A stretch of DNA of 64,000 nt from assembly GCF_000443995.1 (NCBI RefSeq), contig NZ_AUMC01000006.1:248001-312000 (forward strand). Reading direction: 5' to 3'. The position numbers and the translations under genes are program-made. This document shows positions 28,618-38,185 of this stretch, piece by piece. How positions within the stretch are numbered: position 1 is the stretch's first letter; the number at the start of each line of letters is the position of its first letter. Origin of the DNA: Bacteriovorax sp. BAL6_X (lineage in GTDB: Bacteria > Bdellovibrionota > Bacteriovoracia > Bacteriovoracales > Bacteriovoracaceae). Under the pieces are notes generated by a model, which saw only the letters and a program-made list of their open reading frames with translations, ran no database searches and was not told where the DNA came from.

Positions 28618-28740
28618 GTGATTGATTTAAATGATCTTTCTAATCTTGATCTTAGGTCTTTATATTTAAACAACGGTCTTAAAATTGATGTTAATACCCT
28701 AAGAAGACTTATCGACGGTGGAGATATGGGTGGAGGATAA
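28618..28740 (+). pseudogene. Short coding remnant, plus strand
   Basis: A 40-residue frame from GTG 28618 to TAA 28740 reads VIDLNDLSNLDLRSLYLNNG, then a LRRLIDGGDMGGG end. Composition and a regular Leu pattern look like real C-terminal protein sequence, yet it has no start context and lies antisense to the open frame of the neighbouring fragment. It looks like the 3' end of a gene left by a rearrangement. Confidence 0.4.
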
Positions 28741-28787
28741 TAATCATATTTCTCAATACACCTAAATAATTAGAAACGAATCATTAC

Positions 28788-29045
28788 CTAATAACATGAC
28801 ACATCCTCCCATCCTCTATCCATACTACTAATCTCAAGTTTTTCTTTAGTTTCTACATTTACAAGATAGATACTCACTCCATCCATGCTTTTAACTCGAT
28901 ATATCCCGCTCACCCAATTATTTTTCATACATTGACCAACTGTAAATCTTCGCGACATAGAATCACAAGAAACAATTAATATAAAAATGAGAACTTTAAT
29001 ATATGAATACAAATTACACCTCTCGTATTTAATGTACAAATTCAA
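28788..29045 (-). CDS. Small lipoprotein overlapping the RHS gene (immunity candidate)
   Basis: 85 residues. A hydrophobic segment ends in the lipobox IVSC, giving a mature lipoprotein of about 58 residues with two further cysteines (QCMKNNW and a final DVSCY). The start lies 17 nt inside the 3' end of the RHS gene, so it is translated straight after it. In polymorphic-toxin loci this is the usual position of the immunity gene; a lipoprotein would protect the periplasmic face. That role is inferred from position only, and I do not recognise the family. Confidence 0.6.
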   Translation of the reverse strand: MNLYIKYERCNLYSYIKVLIFILIVSCDSMSRRFTVGQCMKNNWVSGIYRVKSMDGVSIYLVNVETKEKLEISSMDRGWEDVSCY

Positions 29046-32000
29046 TCGGATTCATACTGTCAGGAAGCCCCATTAGTCGCAGCCCCGCACCAATTCCACC
29101 TATTATCGTATATAAGAACCATGTTTGCGAAGGTTTCTTTGATCCTCTCGCTATTGCTATAAACTGTATTGTATGAGAAAGCTCATGCACACTTAGCCCA
29201 CTTCCAAAGTTATAAGTTGTGGAGCTACCAATCGTAAGTCCACTCCCCTCTCCCATGAAAGGATCCCAAGACTCAACATAGCCTTGTAACCCATCACCAC
29301 CTAATCCTGCTACTCCCCCTTTTGCAAATATTGCAGACAAAGTAAGAAAGCTCAAAGATATACGAAAATAACTATGAAAAGCATCCCCAAAGTCACCGCC
29401 GGCTAAAGAGCTAGCTCCTGCAGCCAAAGCTGAACCAATAGCAGTAGATCCAATCGCATATAAGACATCTAAAACACCTACCATAGCACCTCCGGTAGCG
29501 TATAAAATTGTCCCCGCCACAAATGCTGCAACAAGGTCACCTGTCCAACCACCGCTTCCAGAAAAGAAGCTTTTCATCTCCTTACCAAAATCACCTAAAA
29601 ATGATTCACCAGTCGGATCAGTTAATCCCAATGGATTATTTGCGACATATACATACTTATTATTTAATGTACTAGGTAGAAGCAAGTTTCCATTATTTGG
29701 ATCTATCTGCAGAAAGCGACCGCTCTCGGGACTATAGGCCCTAGAGCGAAAATGAAATAGACTTGATTCCTCATCATATTCTCTGCCTGTAAATGTAAAG
29801 AAATTATTAATCAGAGAATTATTTGAAGAAAGAGTCTCACCGAAGACGGAGTACTTATAGGTTTCTTTAATATTACCAGATCCATCAACTATGTTAACAA
29901 TCGAGTTTAAGTGATCTTTTAAATAAAAGTAACTATTATTGTCTGCACTTCCAACTGAATCATTATTTTTTACATCATAAGAAAGTACATCATCGATTAC
30001 TGTATTTGAATGTGTAACTTTTTGAAGTAAATTATTTGATCCGTTGTATATGTGAACAATCTGTTGCCCATCATATGCAAATCGTAATATCTTAGATGTA
30101 TTATTTCTATAATTACTAACTACTTTCTCGACTCTCCGTCCTAAAGAATCAAAGGTATAGAATGACTCAATCTCTTTTTGCGTTCCTTCTTTGAAGAATT
30201 GATACCCAATCAATTGATTCTCAGAATTATAAATATACTGATGAGTATCGTTATTCTGTTTATCGATTTTACTCGAAAGGTTACCAGCATCATCAAAATA
30301 ATATAAATATTTCCAATCTTCGGTGAGGCGTTGCCCTGTTTGATCATAAGAGTAAGAGCCATTATCATCGGCAATTCTATTTCCTAAATTATCGTACTCA
30401 AAGTTTTCTAGAGGAACTCCACCACTAGAGACACCCACGAGTTGATTATTGTTGCCATAGCTGTAGTCTTCGACTGAAGAAGGTGTTCTTTTTTGAGTAA
30501 TATTTCCGATTCCATCAACTTGATAATAAAAGCTATTTATTATTCCTTGATTATTTTCATGAATAATTGATTGAACAGCATTATTATCAAAGTATGTATA
30601 TGACGATGTACTTCCGGGCCTTGTAATTTTCGACAGTCTATTTTTAGAATCGAAGTCAAAATCAAAGACCTCTCCTTTATGATTAACTAAACGTCGAAGC
30701 CTATTTATCGAATCATATTCGTAAGTATTTATCTCATCTCCATCTCTGAACTCAACACGATTTCCACGAGAGTCATAAGAGTACTCAAAATCAAGACTTG
30801 GAAGATCTGTTCTCTCCCCTACTCCAAACGTTCCAGCAACACTTACCACATCACCACTTTCTAAATGTTCGTACTCAAAATTTACTTGAGTCACATTATT
30901 ACGGGCCATTGTTAGATTTCCACGGCTATCGTATGCATATTCATATAGATTATCAGGAAGAATTTTTTTAATTAGCTCATTTGCACTATTATACTGATAT
31001 TGCTTAATGACTCCATTCGGTAGAACTTCTTTTGTGACGTTATTATTTAAGTCATATTCAAGAGATGTAACTCGACCTAAGGGATCAATTTTTTCCACTA
31101 GTCGATCTAAATTATCATAAGTAAAACTTGTAACTTTTCCATTAGGATCTAGAATATTAGCAAGTTGACCTGTTGCTGAATATGTATATGATGTTTTTTG
31201 TCCATTACCATCAGTAACAGATAGTGACCTATTAAATTCGTCATATTCTCTTAAAACATTTTGCCCTTTAGCATTTGTAATAGAAATAATATTACCGGAG
31301 GCATCTCTTACAAAGTCAGTAACGTTGCCAAGCTCATCCGAACTAGCTAGAACATTTCCGACATCACTATAAAGATATTCAACAAAAGTTCCATCCGGAT
31401 TTGTCTTCTTACTAACCAATCCCATAGAGTTGTATTCATATGAAACACTTTGGCCGATTTGATTTATTTTAGAAACGAGTTGTCCAATTTCATTATATAA
31501 ATTTTCTTCTACGACATCTCCATTTTCTGTTTTTAGAAGAAGTTGACCAAAGTCGTTATAAGTATATTTTACTCGTACACCTGTAGCTGTATCATACTTC
31601 TCAATTAAATCACTAGAGAAGCCAGCATATACAAAGGAAACTTCTGATCCATCTGGACGTTTAACAAAGACTGGACGCCCTATAGAATCTCTTTCGATTT
31701 CAGTGGTTTGCCCTTTTACATCTGTAATAGTGTTTACAAATCCAGTGAAGTCCTTTTTCATTGTAACTTCATTACCTTTCGCATCAACTAAGTAGTCTGC
31801 GATTGCAGGATCATCAAAGTCTTTTAATTCTGTCTCTTCACTTCCATTACCAACAGTATTTGATGTACCGACCTCTACAGAAGTTTGTGCACCATTAGCA
31901 CTTTCACTGCTGACAAGCTGATCGTATTCATCAAAAAAGTAACTAGTGGCAATATTGTTCTTATTAAAGCTTTGAATAACTTTTCCAGCTTCATCGTACA

Positions 32001-35000
32001 CAAACTTTTCTTTTGTTTGATCAGGATATATTATTTCTGTGAGCTTTGAGTCCTCATATACAAATTGAGTTTCTCTTTGTGCTTTATCCACAACCCTGTC
32101 CAGAAGGCCGTCGTAGTAATAGAAGTCATAAAGCTTGATATCATCTTTAATAACCTCAGTTAATAGCTCATCTTGATATTTATATTCTAGAGTTGTCCCG
32201 ATTAAGCTTTGTGATAAGTATTCTCGACCTTTGTTATCAAAGAACGTGTGAGTTCCATCACGCATAGTTAGTTTGATTTCCCCATTATCCAATCTCTCAA
32301 GAGTTGTTCCATCATTATCTTTTGTAAAGAAAGCTAGGTTGTTTACACCAGTATTTAGAATTACACGTCTAATACTTCTGTGTCCTTTATCAAAAATAAG
32401 AAGATTATTATTTTCATCTAGTGCGACTCTTTCGGGAGAGCATAGAGATGCAGATGTAGCAGGGACATTTTCTTTAATTGTAGCACGACATTCACCATCT
32501 CCTGCAACAACATAACTGTCTAAAGTTGTTAAATTAATCGCAAGAACACGATTATTTCCAGAATCAGCAACATATAATACATTTTTACTATGATCAATTG
32601 TCATCCCTTTAGGGAATGTAAGTGCCATTTCTAGAGCATGCCCACTTAATGCAATTTTCCCACCATCTAAAGTATTAAGACCTGCAATTTTTGTAATATA
32701 TCCAGCCGAGTCAATTTTACGGATATATCCATTTTCTGTAGAGATATAAACATTTCCTTGTTTATCGGCAACTATGCCATTCGGGTGATAAATACTTGCA
32801 GCAGTAGCAAGTCCACCATCTCCATTATCAAGTGTTTGTCTATTTCCAGCGAATATTTCGACAGTATTTGTCTCCATATTTACAGAACGAATTACATTGT
32901 TCCCTGAATCAACAATTAAAAGACTATTAAAAGGCGTTGATGTAAAATCTGTAATATTGTTAAACTTAGAAGAAAGTCTATCACCTGCGACATATCCAGA
33001 ATAAATTCTTTGACCAGTACTTGCAGTAGGCGTACCACATGAAACACCGTTGTATTTATTTAAATAGACATCATTTGAACATTCGAAACCAGTTGTTGCA
33101 CAGGTGGTGTTCTTATATGAATTTGAAGATGATCTACCACTACTTACTCCAGCCATATTTGCAACATTTCCAACAATGACTTCTTTAGAAGAGTCATCTA
33201 TGACAAATAAAGCACCATTAACATCTGAACCAACAAGCTTTCCTTCATCATTTTTGAAAATCTTAGAAAATACGTGACTTTGCTTATAATCGACTCTTCT
33301 ATTGTGACATCTATAACGATTACAACGTTTTGAATTTAAGAACCCACAACCATATGTACCTTCATGACGAACATAGTTATAGCCCATATAACCTTCAAAA
33401 CTTGGAGTTTGTGTTGTGCCTAGAAATTCTCCAGTATTAGAACTTAGCTCAATAACTTCTCCATTAGTCTTTGAAAGAAAGGCTGACGTGCCATCAAAAC
33501 TTGCGCTAAATATATCTTCTTCTGATGTATATACATTCTGAATAAGGTTATTAGCATAATATGTTTTTACGTCACCACTTGGCCCTTCTAAAGCTAAGAC
33601 AGCTGATTTCGGATCTAGGATTTGACTATTAATACCTAATTTCCATCCCTTCCCAAACTCAGATTTAGACTTATTTTGAACGATGACATTTCCAGAATAT
33701 GCATAAGGATAAAGCTCTTCCATTACGCTTGACTCTGGGTCTGACAATTTATTCTTTATTGTACCTGAAAGAAGATATAAAGCATTACTAGTTGGCCTTA
33801 AATAATACGTCCCAAGAGTCATTGTTTTTAATTGAATCTCATATTCTGATAAATATGGATGATAACCAGAAGCTTGATCTTTTAAATCTAAAGCATAAGA
33901 AACTACAGATTTATTAGGAACTCCTGTAAATGGGTATTTTTCACTTGTATAATCACCAACTGAAGCCCATGCCCAAAGGTTCTCAGGTTCAACCCATTGC
34001 TTCCCTTCAAAAGAAACCTCGTAACCATGTCCTTCAATTCGAGATTTTCCAAGACTCGTTCTTTCTATTTTTCTCTCTTGTTTATCAACATTGATAATAT
34101 TTGAAACAACTAATTTAGGATTTGCCCATGCACTATTGTAAACAAAACTAGGTGCAAAATCTTTTCCAGCAATTTTCATTGAAGGTATTGTTGCAGATAA
34201 AGAAAGACCATTTTTGCCAACAGTTGCACCATTAATTGCATCATCTGAAAAGCTACTTAATTTAGGAGCAATAGGAGCCACAAATACTTCTGAAAAATGT
34301 GTAATCCCACCATTTTCAACTGATTCAACAGTTTGTCCATCTTCAGAAACTTGAGATAATCCGTCAACTTCCCAAATTCCTGTATCACTATTTTTAGAAT
34401 ATACAATTAACTGAGTCTTTGGTGGAAATTCATTGTCATTTGGTAATACAAGACTTGCAGGCTCTCTAAATTTAAGCCCCGAAGGTTCTAGCGCATAAAC
34501 AAACTCAGGCTTCACGTATTCAGGAGGTGTAACATTTAAATGTTCAGACGAGAGCTTACTAACACTGATTGTCCCCGTTTCTGTTCCATCAGGGAAAACA
34601 GTATTACCTGCGGACACACTTAAAGCAAAACCTTCGACGTTAGGATTTGTTACTGTTGTAGAAGTTGTTTCATCTACAATCGTTTCATTACCATCAATTA
34701 CAAGAGGTACTAAAGTAATAGGTTTACTTAATACGTTTAACTGATTACTACCTAAAGAGAATGCCACACTTGTTTTTTGATAACGTTCTTCGTATGTCTG
34801 TTCTTCATCTACAACATTTATACCTGATGCATCAAAAGAAACCTTTTGATCCCCAGTTGCCGGATCAGAGATAGAAAAAATACCTGAAGCATCAGTAATA
34901 GCACTCTGGTTAGAGTTAATAATTGTAACAGTTACACCGGCCATTGCTTCACCGTGAATGTTCTGAACTTTACCAGAAAAAGTAGTATCAATATTATATC

Positions 35001-37161
35001 TTAATGTTACATACTCTGTACGGTCATATACACTATCTACACCCTTAAGTGTAACTTCAGACGCGATTGGAAGTTCTATTTCAAATCGCCCTCGTTCATC
35101 TGAGTTAATAGAATTAAACCCAAAGAAACCAGTAGAAATTTTAAGACCTGGCTGAGAAGCCCACTCTGCACCTGTGACTACAATTGTGTATGGATCATTC
35201 TCCTTAGGCTTTATAGAGATTAGTTCAGCTCTTAGAACTTCTAATACAATAACAGCATCTACTTCAACGACTGTTTCATTTAGCGCATAGTCAACAGCCT
35301 TAATTTTAAGGTGAAAATCCCCTTCTCTTTCGGCTGTAAAAACATGATTAATATTCAAGCGATTTGATGAAATATCAATTTCTTCATCATTTAAAAATAC
35401 CTGATAAAGATTTTCGCTACTTTTAAATTTAACTGGAAATGTAATTAAATCAATAATAGAGTCTTGAATTGGAGAAATATCACTCAACGTTGGCGCAATT
35501 GTATCTAATTCAATCGCAGGATAAGATGCCTCGTTAATATTTCCAGCACGGTCAACGACACGAACAACAATGTTATTCATTCCTTCGGATAAAGACACAA
35601 AATTACTAAAGACACTGTCTTCTACAGAATTGACTAGTTGGTTATTATTAAAAACTTCAATTTGTGTCGGAGACTTATCTGTCACAATAACGTCTGATTG
35701 AAATAATGCTTCGTTAGTAATTATCCTTTCAACATTATTTAGAGCAATTTCTGGAATTACAGTATCCCAAAAGAAAGTATATTCTAATGTATCAGTAGCA
35801 TTACCAGCATGATCAAATGCAGTAGCTTTAAATAGGTATTCACCATCTGCTAACGAGTTAAAGTCGATATTAATATCTAATACTCTGTCTTCGCCTACAT
35901 TTTGATTAATACTTGGTAGAGCAAGCTCTGTTAAAGTCCCGTCTACAACCTTAAACAGCTCAAACTTGGACTTTGTAGTATCAAGATCACCAAAATCATC
36001 ACCGGCCTGTAAATTTATAGAAAAGTCTGAATTAAAGTAATTATTCTGTCCTTCATATGAAATATGAGACCATTTTGGAGCAATTAAATCCTCAGCTACA
36101 GGAATTGTATAATCTAGAGACCCGTATACAAATTCTTTTTCAGATTTTTTACCTTTTCCTTTAAAATCAAGATTGAGTTTTTTAAGAAGATCAAGTCTTA
36201 AGCTATTGGCCTCAGAAATACTTAAAGATGATATTTCTCTGTTGATTTCCAACTCATTTCCAAAAGGTACTTCAATATATCCCGTATTAGAGATTTCAAC
36301 ACTTTTATGAAATAGAGACAATGCATACTGATTTAGCCCATCATCTTCAAATGACTTATCATGCTTATCATTTTTCTCATCAATTTCAGGAAACCAAAAG
36401 CTTTTCTCTGATAGGTTCTTAGATTTCGCTTCAACATTTACACTTCTACCTTCAATTGGTGATCCTAGTGGTACTCTTAGAGACATTTTATGTCCTGAGT
36501 AAAAACTAGAATAATAGAATGGAAAAGATATTTGATTATCGACTTGAAGTGGTACTTTTATCTGAGCTAAAACAGAAGTATCCTCTTCAACTAAACTATC
36601 AATATTTTTAGATACTCTTTCTAGCCTAGATTTAAGCTGCTCTAACCACTCAACTAAACGGTCTGTTAATACGCGCCCTTCTAGTTTTGCTATTCTTTTT
36701 TCCACTAAAAGAATTCTCTTATTTAGCTTGGCTTGGAGTTTTTCATACTTCTTTATTCTTTTATCTTCTTTAGCAACTAAGATATGAAGAGTATTTTCTG
36801 TACCAGTGCTAAGCTCTGGCGTAGAAAAACTCCATTTATATTCATGGCCATGCTTCGTCACCTGAAGCTGGTTAGTCACTTCTGTCATTGCATCTGGAAA
36901 ATAAGCTCTTATAGAAACATTACCATCTAACGTTGCTCTACACTTTTGTTTATTATGAATAGAAGAATATTTCGAAACACAAATTGAACCTGATAGTTCA
37001 GTTGTTGAGCCTGAATCATGCTTAACATCATTAGGTGCTGGTGTATCGTACTTAATAACAACACCCTTTCTATTATACTTTGATCCAACAAATGCCAAAG
37101 AACTTAGTGAGATTGAAAATAATAAAATAAGCTTAGTGAATAAGTTTCTATTCATGATCAT
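29029..37161 (-). CDS. Giant teneurin-like RHS/YD-repeat protein with metallopeptidase-like tip
   Basis: 2710 residues. A signal peptide (NLFTKLILLFSISLSSLAF) is followed by a coiled coil (about 130-190), Ig-like strands (about 380-660, with WDTVIPEI and LDTIAPTLSD repeats), a carboxypeptidase-regulatory-like domain (about 727-790), NHL propeller repeats (about 1400-1590, PNGIVADKQGNVYIS), dozens of YD repeats (about 1620-2430) and the RHS core end (GREYDEESSLFHFRSR, SGRFLQIDP, LTDPTGE). The DPTG motif separates a 190-residue tip, with two or three hydrophobic helices and VHELSHTIQ (HELSH at 2659-2663), a zinc-peptidase motif known from RHS tips. RHS cages shelter such tips. AGGACG upstream fits the second ATG (37155) better than the first. 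It is preceded by a small lipoprotein gene and followed by the immunity candidate. Confidence 0.9.
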   Translation of the reverse strand: MIMNRNLFTKLILLFSISLSSLAFVGSKYNRKGVVIKYDTPAPNDVKHDSGSTTELSGSICVSKYSSIHNKQKCRATLDGNVSIRAYFPDAMTEVTNQLQVTKHGHEYKWSFSTPELSTGTENTLHILVAKEDKRIKKYEKLQAKLNKRILLVEKRIAKLEGRVLTDRLVEWLEQLKSRLERVSKNIDSLVEEDTSVLAQIKVPLQVDNQISFPFYYSSFYSGHKMSLRVPLGSPIEGRSVNVEAKSKNLSEKSFWFPEIDEKNDKHDKSFEDDGLNQYALSLFHKSVEISNTGYIEVPFGNELEINREISSLSISEANSLRLDLLKKLNLDFKGKGKKSEKEFVYGSLDYTIPVAEDLIAPKWSHISYEGQNNYFNSDFSINLQAGDDFGDLDTTKSKFELFKVVDGTLTELALPSINQNVGEDRVLDINIDFNSLADGEYLFKATAFDHAGNATDTLEYTFFWDTVIPEIALNNVERIITNEALFQSDVIVTDKSPTQIEVFNNNQLVNSVEDSVFSNFVSLSEGMNNIVVRVVDRAGNINEASYPAIELDTIAPTLSDISPIQDSIIDLITFPVKFKSSENLYQVFLNDEEIDISSNRLNINHVFTAEREGDFHLKIKAVDYALNETVVEVDAVIVLEVLRAELISIKPKENDPYTIVVTGAEWASQPGLKISTGFFGFNSINSDERGRFEIELPIASEVTLKGVDSVYDRTEYVTLRYNIDTTFSGKVQNIHGEAMAGVTVTIINSNQSAITDASGIFSISDPATGDQKVSFDASGINVVDEEQTYEERYQKTSVAFSLGSNQLNVLSKPITLVPLVIDGNETIVDETTSTTVTNPNVEGFALSVSAGNTVFPDGTETGTISVSKLSSEHLNVTPPEYVKPEFVYALEPSGLKFREPASLVLPNDNEFPPKTQLIVYSKNSDTGIWEVDGLSQVSEDGQTVESVENGGITHFSEVFVAPIAPKLSSFSDDAINGATVGKNGLSLSATIPSMKIAGKDFAPSFVYNSAWANPKLVVSNIINVDKQERKIERTSLGKSRIEGHGYEVSFEGKQWVEPENLWAWASVGDYTSEKYPFTGVPNKSVVSYALDLKDQASGYHPYLSEYEIQLKTMTLGTYYLRPTSNALYLLSGTIKNKLSDPESSVMEELYPYAYSGNVIVQNKSKSEFGKGWKLGINSQILDPKSAVLALEGPSGDVKTYYANNLIQNVYTSEEDIFSASFDGTSAFLSKTNGEVIELSSNTGEFLGTTQTPSFEGYMGYNYVRHEGTYGCGFLNSKRCNRYRCHNRRVDYKQSHVFSKIFKNDEGKLVGSDVNGALFVIDDSSKEVIVGNVANMAGVSSGRSSSNSYKNTTCATTGFECSNDVYLNKYNGVSCGTPTASTGQRIYSGYVAGDRLSSKFNNITDFTSTPFNSLLIVDSGNNVIRSVNMETNTVEIFAGNRQTLDNGDGGLATAASIYHPNGIVADKQGNVYISTENGYIRKIDSAGYITKIAGLNTLDGGKIALSGHALEMALTFPKGMTIDHSKNVLYVADSGNNRVLAINLTTLDSYVVAGDGECRATIKENVPATSASLCSPERVALDENNNLLIFDKGHRSIRRVILNTGVNNLAFFTKDNDGTTLERLDNGEIKLTMRDGTHTFFDNKGREYLSQSLIGTTLEYKYQDELLTEVIKDDIKLYDFYYYDGLLDRVVDKAQRETQFVYEDSKLTEIIYPDQTKEKFVYDEAGKVIQSFNKNNIATSYFFDEYDQLVSSESANGAQTSVEVGTSNTVGNGSEETELKDFDDPAIADYLVDAKGNEVTMKKDFTGFVNTITDVKGQTTEIERDSIGRPVFVKRPDGSEVSFVYAGFSSDLIEKYDTATGVRVKYTYNDFGQLLLKTENGDVVEENLYNEIGQLVSKINQIGQSVSYEYNSMGLVSKKTNPDGTFVEYLYSDVGNVLASSDELGNVTDFVRDASGNIISITNAKGQNVLREYDEFNRSLSVTDGNGQKTSYTYSATGQLANILDPNGKVTSFTYDNLDRLVEKIDPLGRVTSLEYDLNNNVTKEVLPNGVIKQYQYNSANELIKKILPDNLYEYAYDSRGNLTMARNNVTQVNFEYEHLESGDVVSVAGTFGVGERTDLPSLDFEYSYDSRGNRVEFRDGDEINTYEYDSINRLRRLVNHKGEVFDFDFDSKNRLSKITRPGSTSSYTYFDNNAVQSIIHENNQGIINSFYYQVDGIGNITQKRTPSSVEDYSYGNNNQLVGVSSGGVPLENFEYDNLGNRIADDNGSYSYDQTGQRLTEDWKYLYYFDDAGNLSSKIDKQNNDTHQYIYNSENQLIGYQFFKEGTQKEIESFYTFDSLGRRVEKVVSNYRNNTSKILRFAYDGQQIVHIYNGSNNLLQKVTHSNTVIDDVLSYDVKNNDSVGSADNNSYFYLKDHLNSIVNIVDGSGNIKETYKYSVFGETLSSNNSLINNFFTFTGREYDEESSLFHFRSRAYSPESGRFLQIDPNNGNLLLPSTLNNKYVYVANNPLGLTDPTGESFLGDFGKEMKSFFSGSGGWTGDLVAAFVAGTILYATGGAMVGVLDVLYAIGSTAIGSALAAGASSLAGGDFGDAFHSYFRISLSFLTLSAIFAKGGVAGLGGDGLQGYVESWDPFMGEGSGLTIGSSTTYNFGSGLSVHELSHTIQFIAIARGSKKPSQTWFLYTIIGGIGAGLRLMGLPDSMNPIEFVH

Positions 37162-37181
37162 ACGTCCTGCTATTATTTTAA

Positions 37182-37457
37182 TTAATTAGTTGCTGAAGAG
37201 TTTGAATTAGCTAAAGCTAGTAGTTCTTGATAGTCTTCATCCGAAATTGCCCCATCAGCTTTCAAGTTATCTAATTCTGATTTAGATAAGATATATGGGG
37301 TTTCTTTTAAAGCTTCTTTAAATTGAGCGATTTCTTCTGACTTTGACTGTGAGAATGATTTATTACTACTAGAGACCTTTGGGCCATCTCCTGTTCCAGA
37401 GTTACAGCTAAAAAGTAAAAAAGAACAAAAAACTAAAACTATGAATGAATTCTTCAT
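37182..37457 (-). CDS. Small lipoprotein upstream of the RHS gene
   Basis: 91 residues. The signal ends with lipobox LFSC and the mature part is Ser/Asn-rich at first, then helical (KSELDNLKADGAISDEDYQELLALA), which resembles short SHOCT/EF-hand-like helix pairs in bacterial lipoproteins. It ends 20 nt before the RHS start on the same strand, so the two form an operon. A role in surface delivery or folding of the RHS protein is a guess from position. Confidence 0.7.
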   Translation of the reverse strand: MKNSFIVLVFCSFLLFSCNSGTGDGPKVSSSNKSFSQSKSEEIAQFKEALKETPYILSKSELDNLKADGAISDEDYQELLALANSNSSATN

Positions 37458-37788
37458 TTATCCCTCATCAAATATTTATATTTAATTGAGTATCGGGCAC
37501 AACAAATTCTTCTGAAAAAGAAAGTTTATTTTTCTTTAAAATAGGCAATAAATTCGATAACTTACATTGCAAAACTCAAGAAATCGCACGACTTGCACAC
37601 ACAAAGGCTATTCTAACAACGGCTTTCCGAAGTTGTTTCTAAAGATACTCTTAAGAAAAAGAGCTTTTTATCAAAATGGAATTTAAAAACATTGGATAAA
37701 AACACAAAATATTGGCAATTTTCTCAAAATGAAACGCACCTAATCAAAGGCACGCTCCGTTGTAGCATAGCTAACTTTTAACAACCTT
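37458..37788. other. Intergenic region, 331 nt
   Basis: A+T-rich DNA upstream of the lipoprotein-RHS operon and downstream of the DUF3892 gene. It must hold the operon promoter, but no clear -35/-10 pair was found. A GGCACG...TTGT string near 37750 resembles a sigma-54 site, but the spacing is wrong. Confidence 0.4.
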
Positions 37789-38049
37789 TTAACAAGGAGG
37801 TAAGTTATCTAAGTTGTTCGAGCTATAGTTATCTGGGGCAGTCGTTAAATACTCACTCCCCCCGTTTGACTTAACTAGAACATCTACCTTGTTCCCACCT
37901 ACTTTAACAAAATAAGCATAACTTCCAGACTTAATGTCTGAAATTACCTCTGATGCTTTCCTCGGGGACCAGTAATTACCAGCATTACATACACCGGTAA
38001 TGTTGTCGCGAGTGTCCTTTTGGACTCGTTTGATTTCTCTACTTAGCAT
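37789..38049 (-). CDS. DUF3892 family protein
   Basis: 86 residues. The end pattern (YLTTAPDNYSSNNLDNLPPC) and the YAYFVKVGGNKVDVLV strand are diagnostic of DUF3892, small proteins of unknown function that are often found near mobile or defence loci. A GGAG ribosome site lies just before the ATG. It is divergent from the XRE-type regulator, with 136 bp between starts. Confidence 0.85.
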   Translation of the reverse strand: MLSREIKRVQKDTRDNITGVCNAGNYWSPRKASEVISDIKSGSYAYFVKVGGNKVDVLVKSNGGSEYLTTAPDNYSSNNLDNLPPC

Positions 38050-38185
38050 AATAACTCCTTTAAAAAATCTAAAACATTAGTAAAGTCAACCTTTTACATT
38101 TAGTAGACATTTATATCAATTTTATTTTCTAATATTGAAAAAAATATAGACGATAAGTTATTTAGAAAACTTTGAGTGGTAATTT

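Noticed and set aside
32273-32515. 80-codon plus-strand frame inside the RHS gene
   Set aside because: Antisense to a continuous, domain-supported reading frame.
37745-37775. Possible sigma-54 promoter (GGCACG...TTGT)
   Set aside because: GG to GC spacing is wrong and the -12 GC is absent.
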